From NCBI RefSeq assembly GCF_039233145.1, contig NZ_CP136419.1, positions 160,001 to 224,000 of the forward strand: a stretch of DNA of 64,000 nucleotides. The letters run 5' to 3'. Positions 33,374-44,084 of the stretch are shown piece by piece. The notes beneath the pieces are model-generated. The model did no database searches. It was not told where the DNA came from and saw nothing but the letters and a program-made list of their open reading frames with translations. How positions within the stretch are numbered: position 1 is the first letter of the stretch; each line of letters begins with the position of its first letter. This stretch comes from Moorella humiferrea. Its GTDB lineage: Bacteria; Bacillota; DSM-521; Neomoorellales; Neomoorellaceae. Position numbers and translations under genes: made by a program.

Positions 33374-34789
33374 ATGGCTATAAAATTTGGCACCGACGGG
33401 TGGCGGGCCGTTATAGCGGAGGAGTTTACCTTCGCCAACGTCCGCCTGGTCACCCAGGCCGTTGCCAACTATTTACGCAACGCCAGGGGAACAGGGGAAG
33501 TCATAATCGGTTATGATAATCGCTTCCTTGCCCCGGAGTTTGCGGCCGCAGTGGCGGAAGTGCTGGCGGGTAACGGTTTCACCGTATACCTGCCGGAGAG
33601 GGCGGTGCCGACGCCGGTGACGGCCTGGGCCGTGAAAAAATACAGGGCGCTGGGCGCCGTGATGCTTACGGCCAGCCACAATCCTCCCGTTTACGCAGGG
33701 TTCAAATTCATACCCGATTACGCCGGACCGGCCGTGCCGGCGATTACCGCGGCCATTGAAAATGAAATCGCCGCGGTGACTGGTAAGGAGAAAATCGATT
33801 CCATAGAGCTGGGCAAGGCGCGGCAAAGGGGCCTCATAAAGGAACTTGATCCCAGGGAAGACTATTTGACCTACCTGGAGGGGATTATTGATGTCGACGC
33901 TATAAAAAAGGCGCGGCTTAAGGTGGTAGTCGATCCCCTTTATGGTGCGGGCATCGATTACCTGGATGAGTTTCTGCAACGGGCAGGCTGCCAGGTACAT
34001 ACCATTCATAACCACCGCGACCCTTTGTTCGGCGGAGGCCTGCCCGACCCCGGCGTCAACGGTTTAAAAGATTTAGCGTGGCAGGTACGAGATACGGGTG
34101 CCGAAGTGGGGCTGGCCCTGGATGGCGATGCCGACCGCTTCGGGGTCGTCGATGGAGACGGCACCTTCCTCACGGCCAATGAAGTGCTTTACCTGGTCCT
34201 GGCCCACCTTCTTGAATACCGGCGTTTTCGGGGTCCTGTCGCGCGGACGGTAGCCACCACCCACAACCTTGACCGCCTTGCTGCCGCCCATGATTTAAGG
34301 GTTATCGAAACGCCGGTAGGCTTTAAATACATCGGCGAGGCTTTGCGGATGCACCAGTGCATCCTGGGCGGCGAAGAAAGCGGTGGGTTAAGTATCAGGG
34401 GCCATATTCCGGAAAAAGACGGGATCCTGGCCACGGCCCTCGTTGCCGAGCTTCTGGCAGTCACCGGGCGCGGCTTAAAAAACATTCTTTTGGATTTACA
34501 AAGACGCTACGACCGCCTGGTGAGCCGCAGGTTGGACCTGGAGGTGACTCCCGAAGTTAAAGACAGGATTTTAAATCAACTTCCTTCCTTAAGCCCCGCT
34601 AAGATCGGCGGCGTACCGGTCACCGGGCGCCTTACCGTGGACGGCGTCAAATTTCTCCTGGAGGACGGCAGCTGGGTCTTGCTGCGGCCGTCGGGCACCG
34701 AGCCGCTACTGCGGCTGTATGTAGAGGCGCCCGATGAAGGGCGCCTCCAACTCCTCCAGGAAGACATGCGGTCTATCCTCAGGCTTTAA
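33374..34789 (+). CDS. Alpha-D-phosphohexomutase (phosphoglucomutase/phosphomannomutase family)
   Basis: 471 aa from the ATG at 33374 (GGAGGTGG upstream), MAIKFGTDGWRAVIAEEFT. Motifs: phospho-serine loop LTASHNPP (about 101-108), metal loop DGDADRFG, sugar loop GGEESGG, phosphate loop LRPSGTEPLLRLY. It interconverts hexose-1- and -6-phosphates; the exact sugar (Glc, Man, GlcN) cannot be read from sequence. It probably supplies nucleotide-sugar precursors for the wall genes upstream. Confidence 0.93.
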   Translation: MAIKFGTDGWRAVIAEEFTFANVRLVTQAVANYLRNARGTGEVIIGYDNRFLAPEFAAAVAEVLAGNGFTVYLPERAVPTPVTAWAVKKYRALGAVMLTASHNPPVYAGFKFIPDYAGPAVPAITAAIENEIAAVTGKEKIDSIELGKARQRGLIKELDPREDYLTYLEGIIDVDAIKKARLKVVVDPLYGAGIDYLDEFLQRAGCQVHTIHNHRDPLFGGGLPDPGVNGLKDLAWQVRDTGAEVGLALDGDADRFGVVDGDGTFLTANEVLYLVLAHLLEYRRFRGPVARTVATTHNLDRLAAAHDLRVIETPVGFKYIGEALRMHQCILGGEESGGLSIRGHIPEKDGILATALVAELLAVTGRGLKNILLDLQRRYDRLVSRRLDLEVTPEVKDRILNQLPSLSPAKIGGVPVTGRLTVDGVKFLLEDGSWVLLRPSGTEPLLRLYVEAPDEGRLQLLQEDMRSILRL

Positions 34790-34943
34790 AATACCTGTTG
34801 TACTCTTCGGCCGAAAGTTCCCGGTAACAGTTGGGACACAGGGCCCCTTTACCGGGAACTTCAACGGCGTTTTCCAGGCCCAGGCGCTCCATGAAGCTTA
34901 ATGAGGCGCCGCAACGCAGACAGGCATCACTGGCGTCCGGCAT
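34779..34943 (-). CDS. 54-aa zinc-finger-like protein
   Basis: Begins at the ATG at 34943, 8 bases after GGAGG. CLRC and CPNC pairs (about residues 8-11 and 36-39) form a treble-clef or zinc-ribbon-like site; the C-terminus ends ELSAEEYNRYFKA. Its end overlaps the phosphohexomutase end by 11 bases. Function unknown. Confidence 0.68.
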   Translation of the reverse strand: MPDASDACLRCGASLSFMERLGLENAVEVPGKGALCPNCYRELSAEEYNRYFKA

Positions 34944-35006
34944 AACCTTCACCTCCTTTTTCACCTCAAGGAAGGCCCGCCGCATAGGATATAGGGGGTG
35001 AGCAGC

Positions 35007-35402
35007 ATGGGCTACCAGGCGCCGGTGTTCCTGTTTTTTATCGTGATTGTCTTATATATTTTTTACAGGCACTTCTGGCGGCGGCAGTTTATCCATGCAG
35101 ACCATTCTTTACCGGTCCTCTACCTTAACGGCCGGGAGGAATTTTTAGAAGGCCTCCTGCGGCGGTATATTAGGTGGTGTTACTGGCACGGATACCCCGG
35201 GAGAATGGCCGTAATCGGCGACTGTGAAACCCGGGCATCCCTTGATATCTTGCGCCGTTTTTTTTATCCCTATCCTCCACCGTTTCTGTATTCTTCCGGG
35301 GAAAATTTTCATGAAGAGGGAATTTTTCTGGTAGATATCAGAAAAGAAAGGGACTTAAATTCCGCTTGGGCGGCGCTCTGCCAAAACTATTTTAAAATAT
35401 AA
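35007..35402 (+). CDS. Membrane-anchored hypothetical protein
   Basis: 131 aa from the ATG at 35007 (AGGGGGTGAG upstream). One N-terminal helix (VFLFFIVIVLYIFYRHFW), then a soluble part with WCYWHGYPGRMAVIGDCETRASLDILRRFF and DIRKERDL. No family recognised. Divergent from the 54-aa gene and about 70 bases before the diguanylate cyclase. Confidence 0.62.
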   Translation: MGYQAPVFLFFIVIVLYIFYRHFWRRQFIHADHSLPVLYLNGREEFLEGLLRRYIRWCYWHGYPGRMAVIGDCETRASLDILRRFFYPYPPPFLYSSGENFHEEGIFLVDIRKERDLNSAWAALCQNYFKI

Positions 35403-35473
35403 ATCACCGGGAGGAAAAAACAATTTTGATGGCGAAATAGACTGCCAGAGTCCAGCTTAAGGAGAGCGGATAC

Positions 35474-36547
35474 ATGGTGGAACGGCGCAGCCGGGAGGGT
35501 TGGTTGGCAGGTTTAATCTTGACGGTCGGAGGTATTTTGCTAACCTTGGCCGGCATCCAGGGCCCGGCTGTCTGGGCGGGTTTAATTTGGAGCGTTTTAA
35601 ATGGTGCGGTGCTGGCGGTTGAAGCCTTCCGGAAAAAGAGGGAGTGGCAGTATCTCTTATTAATCCTGAATTTAATCATAGCCGGCAGCTGGGTGGCGCT
35701 GGGAGAGGTTATCGAAATTACTGCTTTGCCCTTTTTTTTCTTTATGCCCCTTTGGGTTCCACTTTATCTGGGCCGGAGGAAGGCCGTCGTTTTGGGCTTG
35801 ATAATGGCCTTCGGTCTGATGGTCCTCTGGGATTTGCAGGGAGGTTTGGCCTTTAACCTTCATAAGGTATATCTTGGGTGCGGTTGGCTGCTCTTAGGAG
35901 TTTTCTTTTACCTGGCCTGGAACAAGGTAGCGGGGGAAGCGGCCAGGGTTCCCTCCCTTATGGCCGAAATAGAGCGCTGGCGACGGGAATACGATTTAAC
36001 CCGGTCCATTTTGGCGACGGTGGAACAATTAGCCTTAACGGATGATTTGACAGGCCTTTTCAATTTTCGTTATTTTGAGCAAAGCCTGGAACGGCTGCTC
36101 AATTCGTACCACGCCCTGAACCACCTGGCGTTGGTGATGCTGGATGTCGATCATTTTAAGGAGATTAACGATCAATGCGGCCATCTGGTGGGCAATCGGG
36201 TGTTGAAGGAACTGGCGACCATTTTAAAGGAACACACCCGGGAGCAGGACATAGTGACCCGGTTCGGCGGGGAGGAATTTGCCATAATTTTGCCGGGTAC
36301 GGGCTATCAGGGTGCCATGCAGGTAGCGGAAAGGATTCGCCGGGCCGTGGCCGGGTACCATTTTAATGAAGGCGGGAAAACCGTACGACTGACGGTAAGT
36401 GCGGGTATTGTCGTCTGGCCGGAAGATGGAACTAATAAAGAAGAGTTGGTAGCCCGGGCCGACTTTGCCCTTTACCGCGCCAAAATCATGGGGCGCAACA
36501 GCGTCTGTCCCTATCGCCAGGTCAAGGAAGAAACCGGGGGAGGGTAA
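35474..36547 (+). CDS. Membrane-bound diguanylate cyclase (GGDEF domain)
   Basis: 357 aa. Five to six membrane helices (about 10-155) form an unassigned sensor part; a short coiled segment leads to a GGDEF domain (about 185-345) with DDLTGLFNFRYF, DVDHFKEIND and active site GGEEF. The inhibitory-site motif RxxD is present (REQD, five residues before GGEEF), suggesting product feedback. It makes cyclic di-GMP from GTP. comFA follows 4 bases later. Confidence 0.92.
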   Translation: MVERRSREGWLAGLILTVGGILLTLAGIQGPAVWAGLIWSVLNGAVLAVEAFRKKREWQYLLLILNLIIAGSWVALGEVIEITALPFFFFMPLWVPLYLGRRKAVVLGLIMAFGLMVLWDLQGGLAFNLHKVYLGCGWLLLGVFFYLAWNKVAGEAARVPSLMAEIERWRREYDLTRSILATVEQLALTDDLTGLFNFRYFEQSLERLLNSYHALNHLALVMLDVDHFKEINDQCGHLVGNRVLKELATILKEHTREQDIVTRFGGEEFAIILPGTGYQGAMQVAERIRRAVAGYHFNEGGKTVRLTVSAGIVVWPEDGTNKEELVARADFALYRAKIMGRNSVCPYRQVKEETGGG

Positions 36548-36551
36548 AGGA

Positions 36552-38348
36552 TTGTTGTTGAGCTACGCGCCCAGGTTTTGTTGGCGGGGGTTCGTTTATC
36601 TGGTATGGGGCGACCGGGGTCTTAAGGTGGGGCTCAGCCATAAACCCGGGCTGGATCATGCTTTTTGGCTGCGAAAGGGTTATCGTCATTTTGCGCTGTT
36701 GACGCCGCCTTTACCCTTGGGTACGGCCTTTTTTTTACAAGAATATCTTCGACGCCACCTTTCCGGTAGTGCCGGGCCTTCTTTTACCGTCGTCAGGAAT
36801 CTGTTAAACAAGGCCCGGGCAAGGCTTGGCCTGCCGCCCGGGCCTTTTACCGTTACCCCCTTTCCCGAGGCCCTGCCGGCCCCGCCCCCGCTGGAGCTGG
36901 CCCTGGTGCGGAAAATACTGTCGGGGCGAATCCTCTGGCTGGAGGAAATTGAGGAAGCCTTGGCCGAAAGTAAGATGGGGGTCACGACGCCCCTTGAAGA
37001 TATCCTGCACTGGCTCTATCTGGCCGGACAGGCGGAAGTAATCCCGGGGGTCGGTTACGGAGATGACGGCGAACCGCGCTGCCGGCGCTGCGGTCAAACG
37101 ACCCGTCTGTTGACGGTGGCGTGCGCCGCCTGCGGCAGCAGCGACTGCCTCATATGCGAAAAATGCCTCACCATGGGGCAGTCCCGCCGCTGTCGACCCC
37201 TTTACGCCCGCCCTGCGGAGGAACGGCGGCTGGAGGTAAAGGCTCTCCGGCAGGTAGAGCCCCGACTGAAGTATGAACTAAGCCCCGCCCAAAGGGATGC
37301 CTACCAGGAAGCGGCGGAATTCGTCTTAAAGGGGCGGGACAAAGAATGCCTTCTGTGGGCCGCCTGCGGCGCCGGCAAGACGGAGGTGGCATGCGGTCCC
37401 ATTGCCGCTGCCCTGGGCCTCGGGAAAACGGTTCTTTACGCCTGTCCCCGGCGAGAGGTCGTCCGGGAGCTGCAGGTAAGGCTCAGATCTTTTTGGCCGG
37501 AGCTGGAGGTTTTGGCCCTTTATGGCGGCAGCACCGGCAAATACGGCCGCGCCGATATTACCCTGGCGACGACCCACCAGGCCCTGCGTTTTTACCGCCG
37601 CTTCGATCTCGTCATCCTTGATGAAGTCGACGCCTTTCCCCTTTCTGAGGACCCCATGCTTTACTATGCCGTGGAACGGGCCCGCCGGGAAGACGGGCAG
37701 ATCCTCTTTATGACGGCCACGCCGCCCCCCGCCCTGGTGGCCCGGGCAAAGGGCCGCCGAATAAAGGTTATATACCTGCCGGCGAGGCACCACGGTCGCC
37801 CCCTGCCGGAGCCGGAAGTTTTACGGGACCCGTTTTTAGCACCCCCTGGCGCCGGGCCCCTTCCGCGGTTACTGATTGCCTGTCTGGAACAGACCATGGC
37901 CGAAAGGGCACGGCTGCTTATATTTGTTCCCGCCGTCAGGCTGGTAGACGAAGTTGTTACCTGGCTTTTGCGGGAACGTTCGGGAGAGGAGACCTGCCGG
38001 GTCTGGGTGAGGGGCGTTACCGCCTCCCACCCCCAGCGCGATGAAGTAATAGACGCCTTCCGCCGCGGAGATTTTCCGGTGCTGGTGGCAACGACCGTTA
38101 TGGAACGGGGCATCACCATTCCCCGTCTAAACGTCCTGGTCCTTTATGCCGATGAAGAAAGGGTTTTTACAGAGAACGCCCTGATCCAGATGGCCGGACG
38201 GGCCGGGCGGGCGGCCTCCTATCCCAAGGGCAGGGTTTGGTTTTTGGCCAGGCGCGTCAGCCCGGCCATGGCCGCGGCCCGATACCGGATTCGTGAATTT
38301 AATAGTATGGCCCGGCGGCGGGGGTATCTGGTGGAGGGGAAAGAATGA
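36552..38348 (+). CDS. comFA: ComFA, DNA-uptake helicase
   Basis: 598 aa from the first of three TTG codons (36552), 7 bases after GGGAGGG. An N-terminal unique part with a zinc module (CRRC, CAAC, CLICEKC, about 178-215), then a superfamily 2 helicase core: Walker A AACGAGKTEVA (about 276), box II LDEVDAF, MTATPPP, and the C-terminal ATTVMERGITIP and QMAGRAGRA. ComFA drives transforming DNA into the cytoplasm. The stop overlaps comFC (ATGA). Confidence 0.92.
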   Translation: MLLSYAPRFCWRGFVYLVWGDRGLKVGLSHKPGLDHAFWLRKGYRHFALLTPPLPLGTAFFLQEYLRRHLSGSAGPSFTVVRNLLNKARARLGLPPGPFTVTPFPEALPAPPPLELALVRKILSGRILWLEEIEEALAESKMGVTTPLEDILHWLYLAGQAEVIPGVGYGDDGEPRCRRCGQTTRLLTVACAACGSSDCLICEKCLTMGQSRRCRPLYARPAEERRLEVKALRQVEPRLKYELSPAQRDAYQEAAEFVLKGRDKECLLWAACGAGKTEVACGPIAAALGLGKTVLYACPRREVVRELQVRLRSFWPELEVLALYGGSTGKYGRADITLATTHQALRFYRRFDLVILDEVDAFPLSEDPMLYYAVERARREDGQILFMTATPPPALVARAKGRRIKVIYLPARHHGRPLPEPEVLRDPFLAPPGAGPLPRLLIACLEQTMAERARLLIFVPAVRLVDEVVTWLLRERSGEETCRVWVRGVTASHPQRDEVIDAFRRGDFPVLVATTVMERGITIPRLNVLVLYADEERVFTENALIQMAGRAGRAASYPKGRVWFLARRVSPAMAAARYRIREFNSMARRRGYLVEGKE

Positions 38349-39064
38349 AGTGGCTGTTCCCTCGGCCCAGTACCTGCGTTTGGTGCGGGCGTCCGGCCCC
38401 GGGACACGACTTTTGCAGCGCCTGCCGACAGCAGCTTAAAGGTTGGCAAGAATTTTACCGTCCATGCCTTTACTGCGGCCGTCTTCTGCCCAAGGAAGGG
38501 GAGAAGATATGCGGCCATTGCCGGCAGAAGCCACCCCCTTTTACCATGGCCCGGGCGGCAGGCCCCTACCAGGGGCTACTTAAAGAGATGATTTGGGCCT
38601 TTAAATATCAGGGTCGCCTCTCCCTGGCCGCCCCCCTGGGACGTCTGCTGGCTCAGGTCGTTGTCGCGGAAATGGGGAGCTGGCGCCCCGAACTGGTTGT
38701 ACCCGTTCCCCTCACGCCGGGAAGGCTAAAGGCCCGTTCCTTTAATCAAGCTGAACTCCTAGGCCGCTCCCTGGCCGCGGAACTGGGACTGGCGTTTGAT
38801 GGAAGTATAATTTCCAGGACAAAGGAGACGGCCCCCCAGATCAACCTTTCGCGGGAGAAACGCTGGCAAAACCTGGCCGGGGCCTTTCAAATAACGGTAC
38901 CGGAGAAAACTAAAGGACGACGTCTTCTTTTGGTGGACGATGTCCTGACCACCGGCGCAACCGCCTGCGCCTGTACCGGGGTCCTTATGAAAGGCGGGAC
39001 TACGGGTGTGGCGGTAGTTACCCTGGCCACCGGCATCGAAAAATCTTTTTATTTTTCTACATAA
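38345..39064 (+). CDS. comFC: ComFC, competence-associated phosphoribosyltransferase-like protein
   Basis: 239 aa. An N-terminal zinc finger with CVWC, CSAC, CLYC and CGHC pairs, then a PRTase-type domain with LLLVDDVLTTGATACAC. It interacts with ComFA and DprA in DNA uptake. Coupled to comFA by ATGA overlap; with it, the organism has at least part of a transformation system, although other com genes are outside the window. Confidence 0.92.
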   Translation: MKWLFPRPSTCVWCGRPAPGHDFCSACRQQLKGWQEFYRPCLYCGRLLPKEGEKICGHCRQKPPPFTMARAAGPYQGLLKEMIWAFKYQGRLSLAAPLGRLLAQVVVAEMGSWRPELVVPVPLTPGRLKARSFNQAELLGRSLAAELGLAFDGSIISRTKETAPQINLSREKRWQNLAGAFQITVPEKTKGRRLLLVDDVLTTGATACACTGVLMKGGTTGVAVVTLATGIEKSFYFST

Positions 39065-39102
39065 ATCTCACAAATGATGGACCCCTCGACAAAATTTTGG
39101 GC

Positions 39103-39174
39103 CGTCCACATCTAAATCCACATTTATAGGGCAGGAATCTCAACTTATTAACAGGCTTATCCACTTTATCCACA
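39103..39174 (+). promoter_or_regulatory. Cluster of DnaA-box-like sites
   Basis: TTATCCACT (39157-39165) directly abuts a consensus DnaA box TTATCCACA (39166-39174). Two weaker matches, CGTCCACA (39103-39110) and AAATCCACA (39114-39122), lie upstream on the same strand. The gap is between comFC and csp. Confidence 0.5.
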
Positions 39175-39257
39175 GCTAACGGACGGGAATTGGGGGCTTA
39201 CAAAATGGCCTTGCAAATACCAAAAAATGGCAATCATTGTTAACATCCATTGGTCAT

Positions 39258-39286
39258 TTGACAGGCAACAATAACCATGATATGAT
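39258..39286 (+). promoter_or_regulatory. csp promoter
   Basis: TTGACA (39258-39263), 17-base spacer, TATGAT (39281-39286). The predicted leader then has a 7-bp hairpin CTTGAGG/CCTCAAG (39294-39317) before the ribosome site, a possible cold-sensitive 5' structure. Confidence 0.8.
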
Positions 39287-39347
39287 GGACTTGCTTGAGG
39301 ATCCTCCCGACCTCAAGGGAGAAAACTTTAGGAGGAATTTTTACAGC

Positions 39348-39545
39348 ATGTTCGGTAAAGTAAAATGGTTCAGTCCGGAAAAAGGCTACGGGTTTATTGA
39401 AAAAGAAGACGGAAGCGACGTTTTCGTGCATTTTTCCGCCATCCAGGGTGAGGGTTTTAAAACCCTGGTCGAAGGCCAAGCGGTGGAGTTCGATATTGTG
39501 GAAGGCCCCCGTGGTCCCCAGGCGGCCAATGTGATTAAACTGTAA
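39348..39545 (+). CDS. csp: Cold-shock protein (CspA/CspB family)
   Basis: 65 aa from the ATG at 39348 with AGGAGG upstream. It begins [17 protein letters not shown] with the RNP1 (KGYGFI) and RNP2 (DVFVHF) motifs: a single cold-shock domain that binds single-stranded RNA/DNA. Its own promoter precedes it; a GC-rich hairpin (39556-39579) follows. Confidence 0.95.
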   Translation: MFGKVKWFSPEKGYGFIEKEDGSDVFVHFSAIQGEGFKTLVEGQAVEFDIVEGPRGPQAANVIKL

Positions 39546-39555
39546 GCCTACAATT

Positions 39556-39590
39556 AGGCCTCGGCTTGTGCCGGGGCCTTGCTGGTCTTT
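39556..39590 (+). terminator. Probable csp terminator
   Basis: AGGCCTCGGC (39556-39565), loop TTGT, GCCGGGGCCT (39570-39579), then TGCTGGTCTTT. Good stem, weak T-tract. Confidence 0.5.
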
Positions 39591-39633
39591 AAAATTAAAA
39601 TATACCGGCCGGAAAGGGGTGCTTTGCTTAAGG

Positions 39634-40155
39634 ATGGAAATTGTCATCCGCGGTAAAAACCTCCAGGTAACCGACGCCCTAAAACAGTACATTACCAAGA
39701 GGCTGAGCAAGATTGAACGTTACCTTGAAGGAGTGGAGGAAATCCAGGTCAATCTGGCGGTGAATCGGGATTCCCATGTGGTGGAGGTGACCATTCCCCT
39801 CAATGGTTATCTATTGCGGGGCGAAGAGGCCACCGGGGACATGTACGGTTCCGTAGACCTGGTGGTTGAGAAGCTGGAAAGGCAGATAGAAAAATATAAA
39901 ACAAAGTTGGCTAAAAAGCTGAAGAACGGCACCATCAAAGAGCCGCCCGTCGAAACCCGGGAAGAAGAAAACGAACCGAAACTAATCAGGACCAAACGTT
40001 TTCCTATTAAACCCATGGCCGTGGAAGAAGCCATCCTGCAGATGAACTTATTAGGCCACAACTTTTTCGTCTTTTCCAATGCCGAAACGGAGGAAGTCAA
40101 CGTCCTTTACCGCCGCCGGGACGGCAACTACGGTTTGATTGAACCGGAATATTGA
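39634..40155 (+). CDS. hpf: Ribosome hibernation promoting factor, long form
   Basis: 173 aa. The N-terminal HPF/YfiA domain (MEIVIRGKNLQVTDALKQYI) and the C-terminal dimerisation domain (VEEAILQMNLLGHNFFVF, VLYRRRDGNYGLIEP) make the long form that pairs ribosomes into 100S dimers at rest. The start is set by the family's N-terminus; the ribosome site is weak (TTAAGG adjoining, AAAGGGG farther up). A strong terminator follows. Confidence 0.93.
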   Translation: MEIVIRGKNLQVTDALKQYITKRLSKIERYLEGVEEIQVNLAVNRDSHVVEVTIPLNGYLLRGEEATGDMYGSVDLVVEKLERQIEKYKTKLAKKLKNGTIKEPPVETREEENEPKLIRTKRFPIKPMAVEEAILQMNLLGHNFFVFSNAETEEVNVLYRRRDGNYGLIEPEY

Positions 40156-40184
40156 GGTAATAATATAAAAGAATCGGCGATTTT

Positions 40185-40224
40185 GGGAGATAATGGATGA
40201 ACTAAGTCCATTTCTCCCTTTTTT
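40185..40224 (+). terminator. hpf terminator
   Basis: GGGAGATAATGGA (40185-40197) pairs with TCCATTTCTCCC (40207-40218) with one bulge, followed by TTTTTT. Confidence 0.85.
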
Positions 40225-40325
40225 GTTTATTCTCTCCCGGTAGAACGGAAGGGAATCGCAAGCTGCCCGCGAATTATTTAACTGCGTAAATTACAGCGTA
40301 AACAAGAGAGAGATAGGTGAGGAAT

Positions 40326-41000
40326 TTGTCGGAAGAAAATAAAATACCGGAGGCTGCTGCTTTTGAAAGGGTGATTTGCCAGATAAAGGACGTTTTGGGA
40401 ACGCGCTTGATAACGGGCCCGGATGGAAACATCAGCGAAATACATATAATGGCGACGGGGGAACGCAGCCCTAAGCAGATTGTCCGCGACGTCGAATCGG
40501 CCCTGCTTGTACAAATGGGAGTTGCCGTGGACCGTAAAAAAATAAGCGTAGTGCAGGTGGACGAAGGGGGGCTTCCCGCGGCGACGGCGGAAAAAAGGGT
40601 CCCCTATCGGGCGACGGGCGCACCTTTAAGGCTCGTGAGTATAAACTTTTTCACCCGCGGCCTTGAAGCCGAGGCAACGGTGGAACTGGAAGCAGTCTTC
40701 GGCGGGAACATCTATCAGGGATATGCCTGCGGTCCCAATATACCGGCGCGGCATCTCCGGCTGGTGGCCGAAGCCACCGTCAATGCTATAGAAAAATCGG
40801 GATACGGCATGTGGCGTCTGGCCCTGGAGGATCTGGTGGTGGTGGAAGTGGCCCGGCGGCGGGCCGTGGTATCCCTGCTTGTGCTGTTGGATCAGGCGGG
40901 CTGTGAGTATCTGGTAGGTGCGGCCCTCGTCAAAGGGGATGAACGCAGGGCTGCCGCCGAAACGATTTTGCAGGCCTTTAAATGCAGTAAAAGACATTAA
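40326..41000 (+). CDS. Conserved-looking hypothetical protein
   Basis: 224 aa from the TTG at 40326 (AGGTGAGG upstream; a GTG at 40317 is the alternative). The N-terminal segment (RLITGPDGNISEIHIMATGERSPKQIVRDVESAL, about 30-65) looks like a small alpha/beta domain; the C-terminal half has repeated Val/Leu-rich strands and a region with VEVARRRAVVSLLVLLDQAG. No signal, no membrane segment, no family recognised. It lies alone between the hpf terminator and the secA promoter. Confidence 0.65.
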   Translation: MSEENKIPEAAAFERVICQIKDVLGTRLITGPDGNISEIHIMATGERSPKQIVRDVESALLVQMGVAVDRKKISVVQVDEGGLPAATAEKRVPYRATGAPLRLVSINFFTRGLEAEATVELEAVFGGNIYQGYACGPNIPARHLRLVAEATVNAIEKSGYGMWRLALEDLVVVEVARRRAVVSLLVLLDQAGCEYLVGAALVKGDERRAAAETILQAFKCSKRH

Positions 41001-41029
41001 TTGCCCGCCGCCATGATTCATGTTACAAT
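41001..41029 (+). promoter_or_regulatory. secA promoter
   Basis: TTGCCC (41001-41006), 17-base spacer, TACAAT (41024-41029), starting directly after the upstream stop codon. Confidence 0.65.
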
Positions 41030-41057
41030 AATAGCGACTGAGGTTTATCCTTTATGG

Positions 41058-41083
41058 AAAGGAACCGTCACGGTTCCTTTTAT
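41058..41083 (+). promoter_or_regulatory. Hairpin in the secA leader
   Basis: AAAGGAACCG (41058-41067), loop TCA, CGGTTCCTTT (41071-41080), then TATATTG. It lies between the secA promoter and its GAGGTGA ribosome site, so it is either a leaky terminator/attenuator or an mRNA-stability element. Confidence 0.6.
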
Positions 41084-41101
41084 ATTGAGGTGACATCAAT
41101 A

Positions 41102-43789
<2,688 letters not shown>

Positions 43790-43841
43790 GGGGAAACCTT
43801 TTATAGTGGCTAATGCCTACGCTAGAAACAATGAAAATTAG

Positions 43842-44052
43842 GGCTGGCTTTAGTTTGGAGCGAGCGACTTGGCCCGAGTGGCAAAGCGGCCTTGGCGAAG
43901 CCGGAGAGCGAGGGCGGGGCCGAGGACAGGATGTCCGAGGCCGGCCTTTGAGGCAAGGATGCCGAATAGGCCGGGAACCCCGCCCAAGCCGAAGGCTGAG
44001 CCTTAGGCCGCTCCACAAGGGCCACGGAGCGAGCGAAAATAAAGCTAGCCCG
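43842..44052 (+). ncRNA. Highly structured 211-nt element between secA and prfB (candidate RNA or mobile structured repeat)
   Basis: Nested pairings close the whole stretch. S1: 43842-43853 with 44041-44052 (12 bp, one wobble). S2: TGGCCC/GTGG (43871-43882) with CCAC/GGGCCA (44014-44025). S3: AGCGGCC (43886-43892) with 44007-44013. S5: GGGCGGGG (43913-43920) with CCCCGCCC (43979-43986). Inside S5 are GGAC-AGGAT-GTCC (43925-43937) and CCGGCCT (43942-43948) with AGGCCGG (43969-43975) enclosing GGC-AAGGAT-GCC (43953-43964). Another hairpin, AAGGC-TGA-GCCTT, lies at 43993-44005. GGAGCGAGCGA occurs near both ends. No convincing ORF; strand uncertain; identity unknown. Confidence 0.6.
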
Positions 44053-44084
44053 CAAAGAAGTTGTTTTTGGGGAGTGATTTTACT

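Noticed and set aside
43861-43905. tRNA-like stretch (GAGCGA...CGAGTGGCAAAGCGG) after secA
   Set aside because: It recalls the D-arm of a serine or leucine tRNA, but no anticodon arm, T-arm (GTTCGA) or acceptor match is found; it fits the larger multi-stem element instead.
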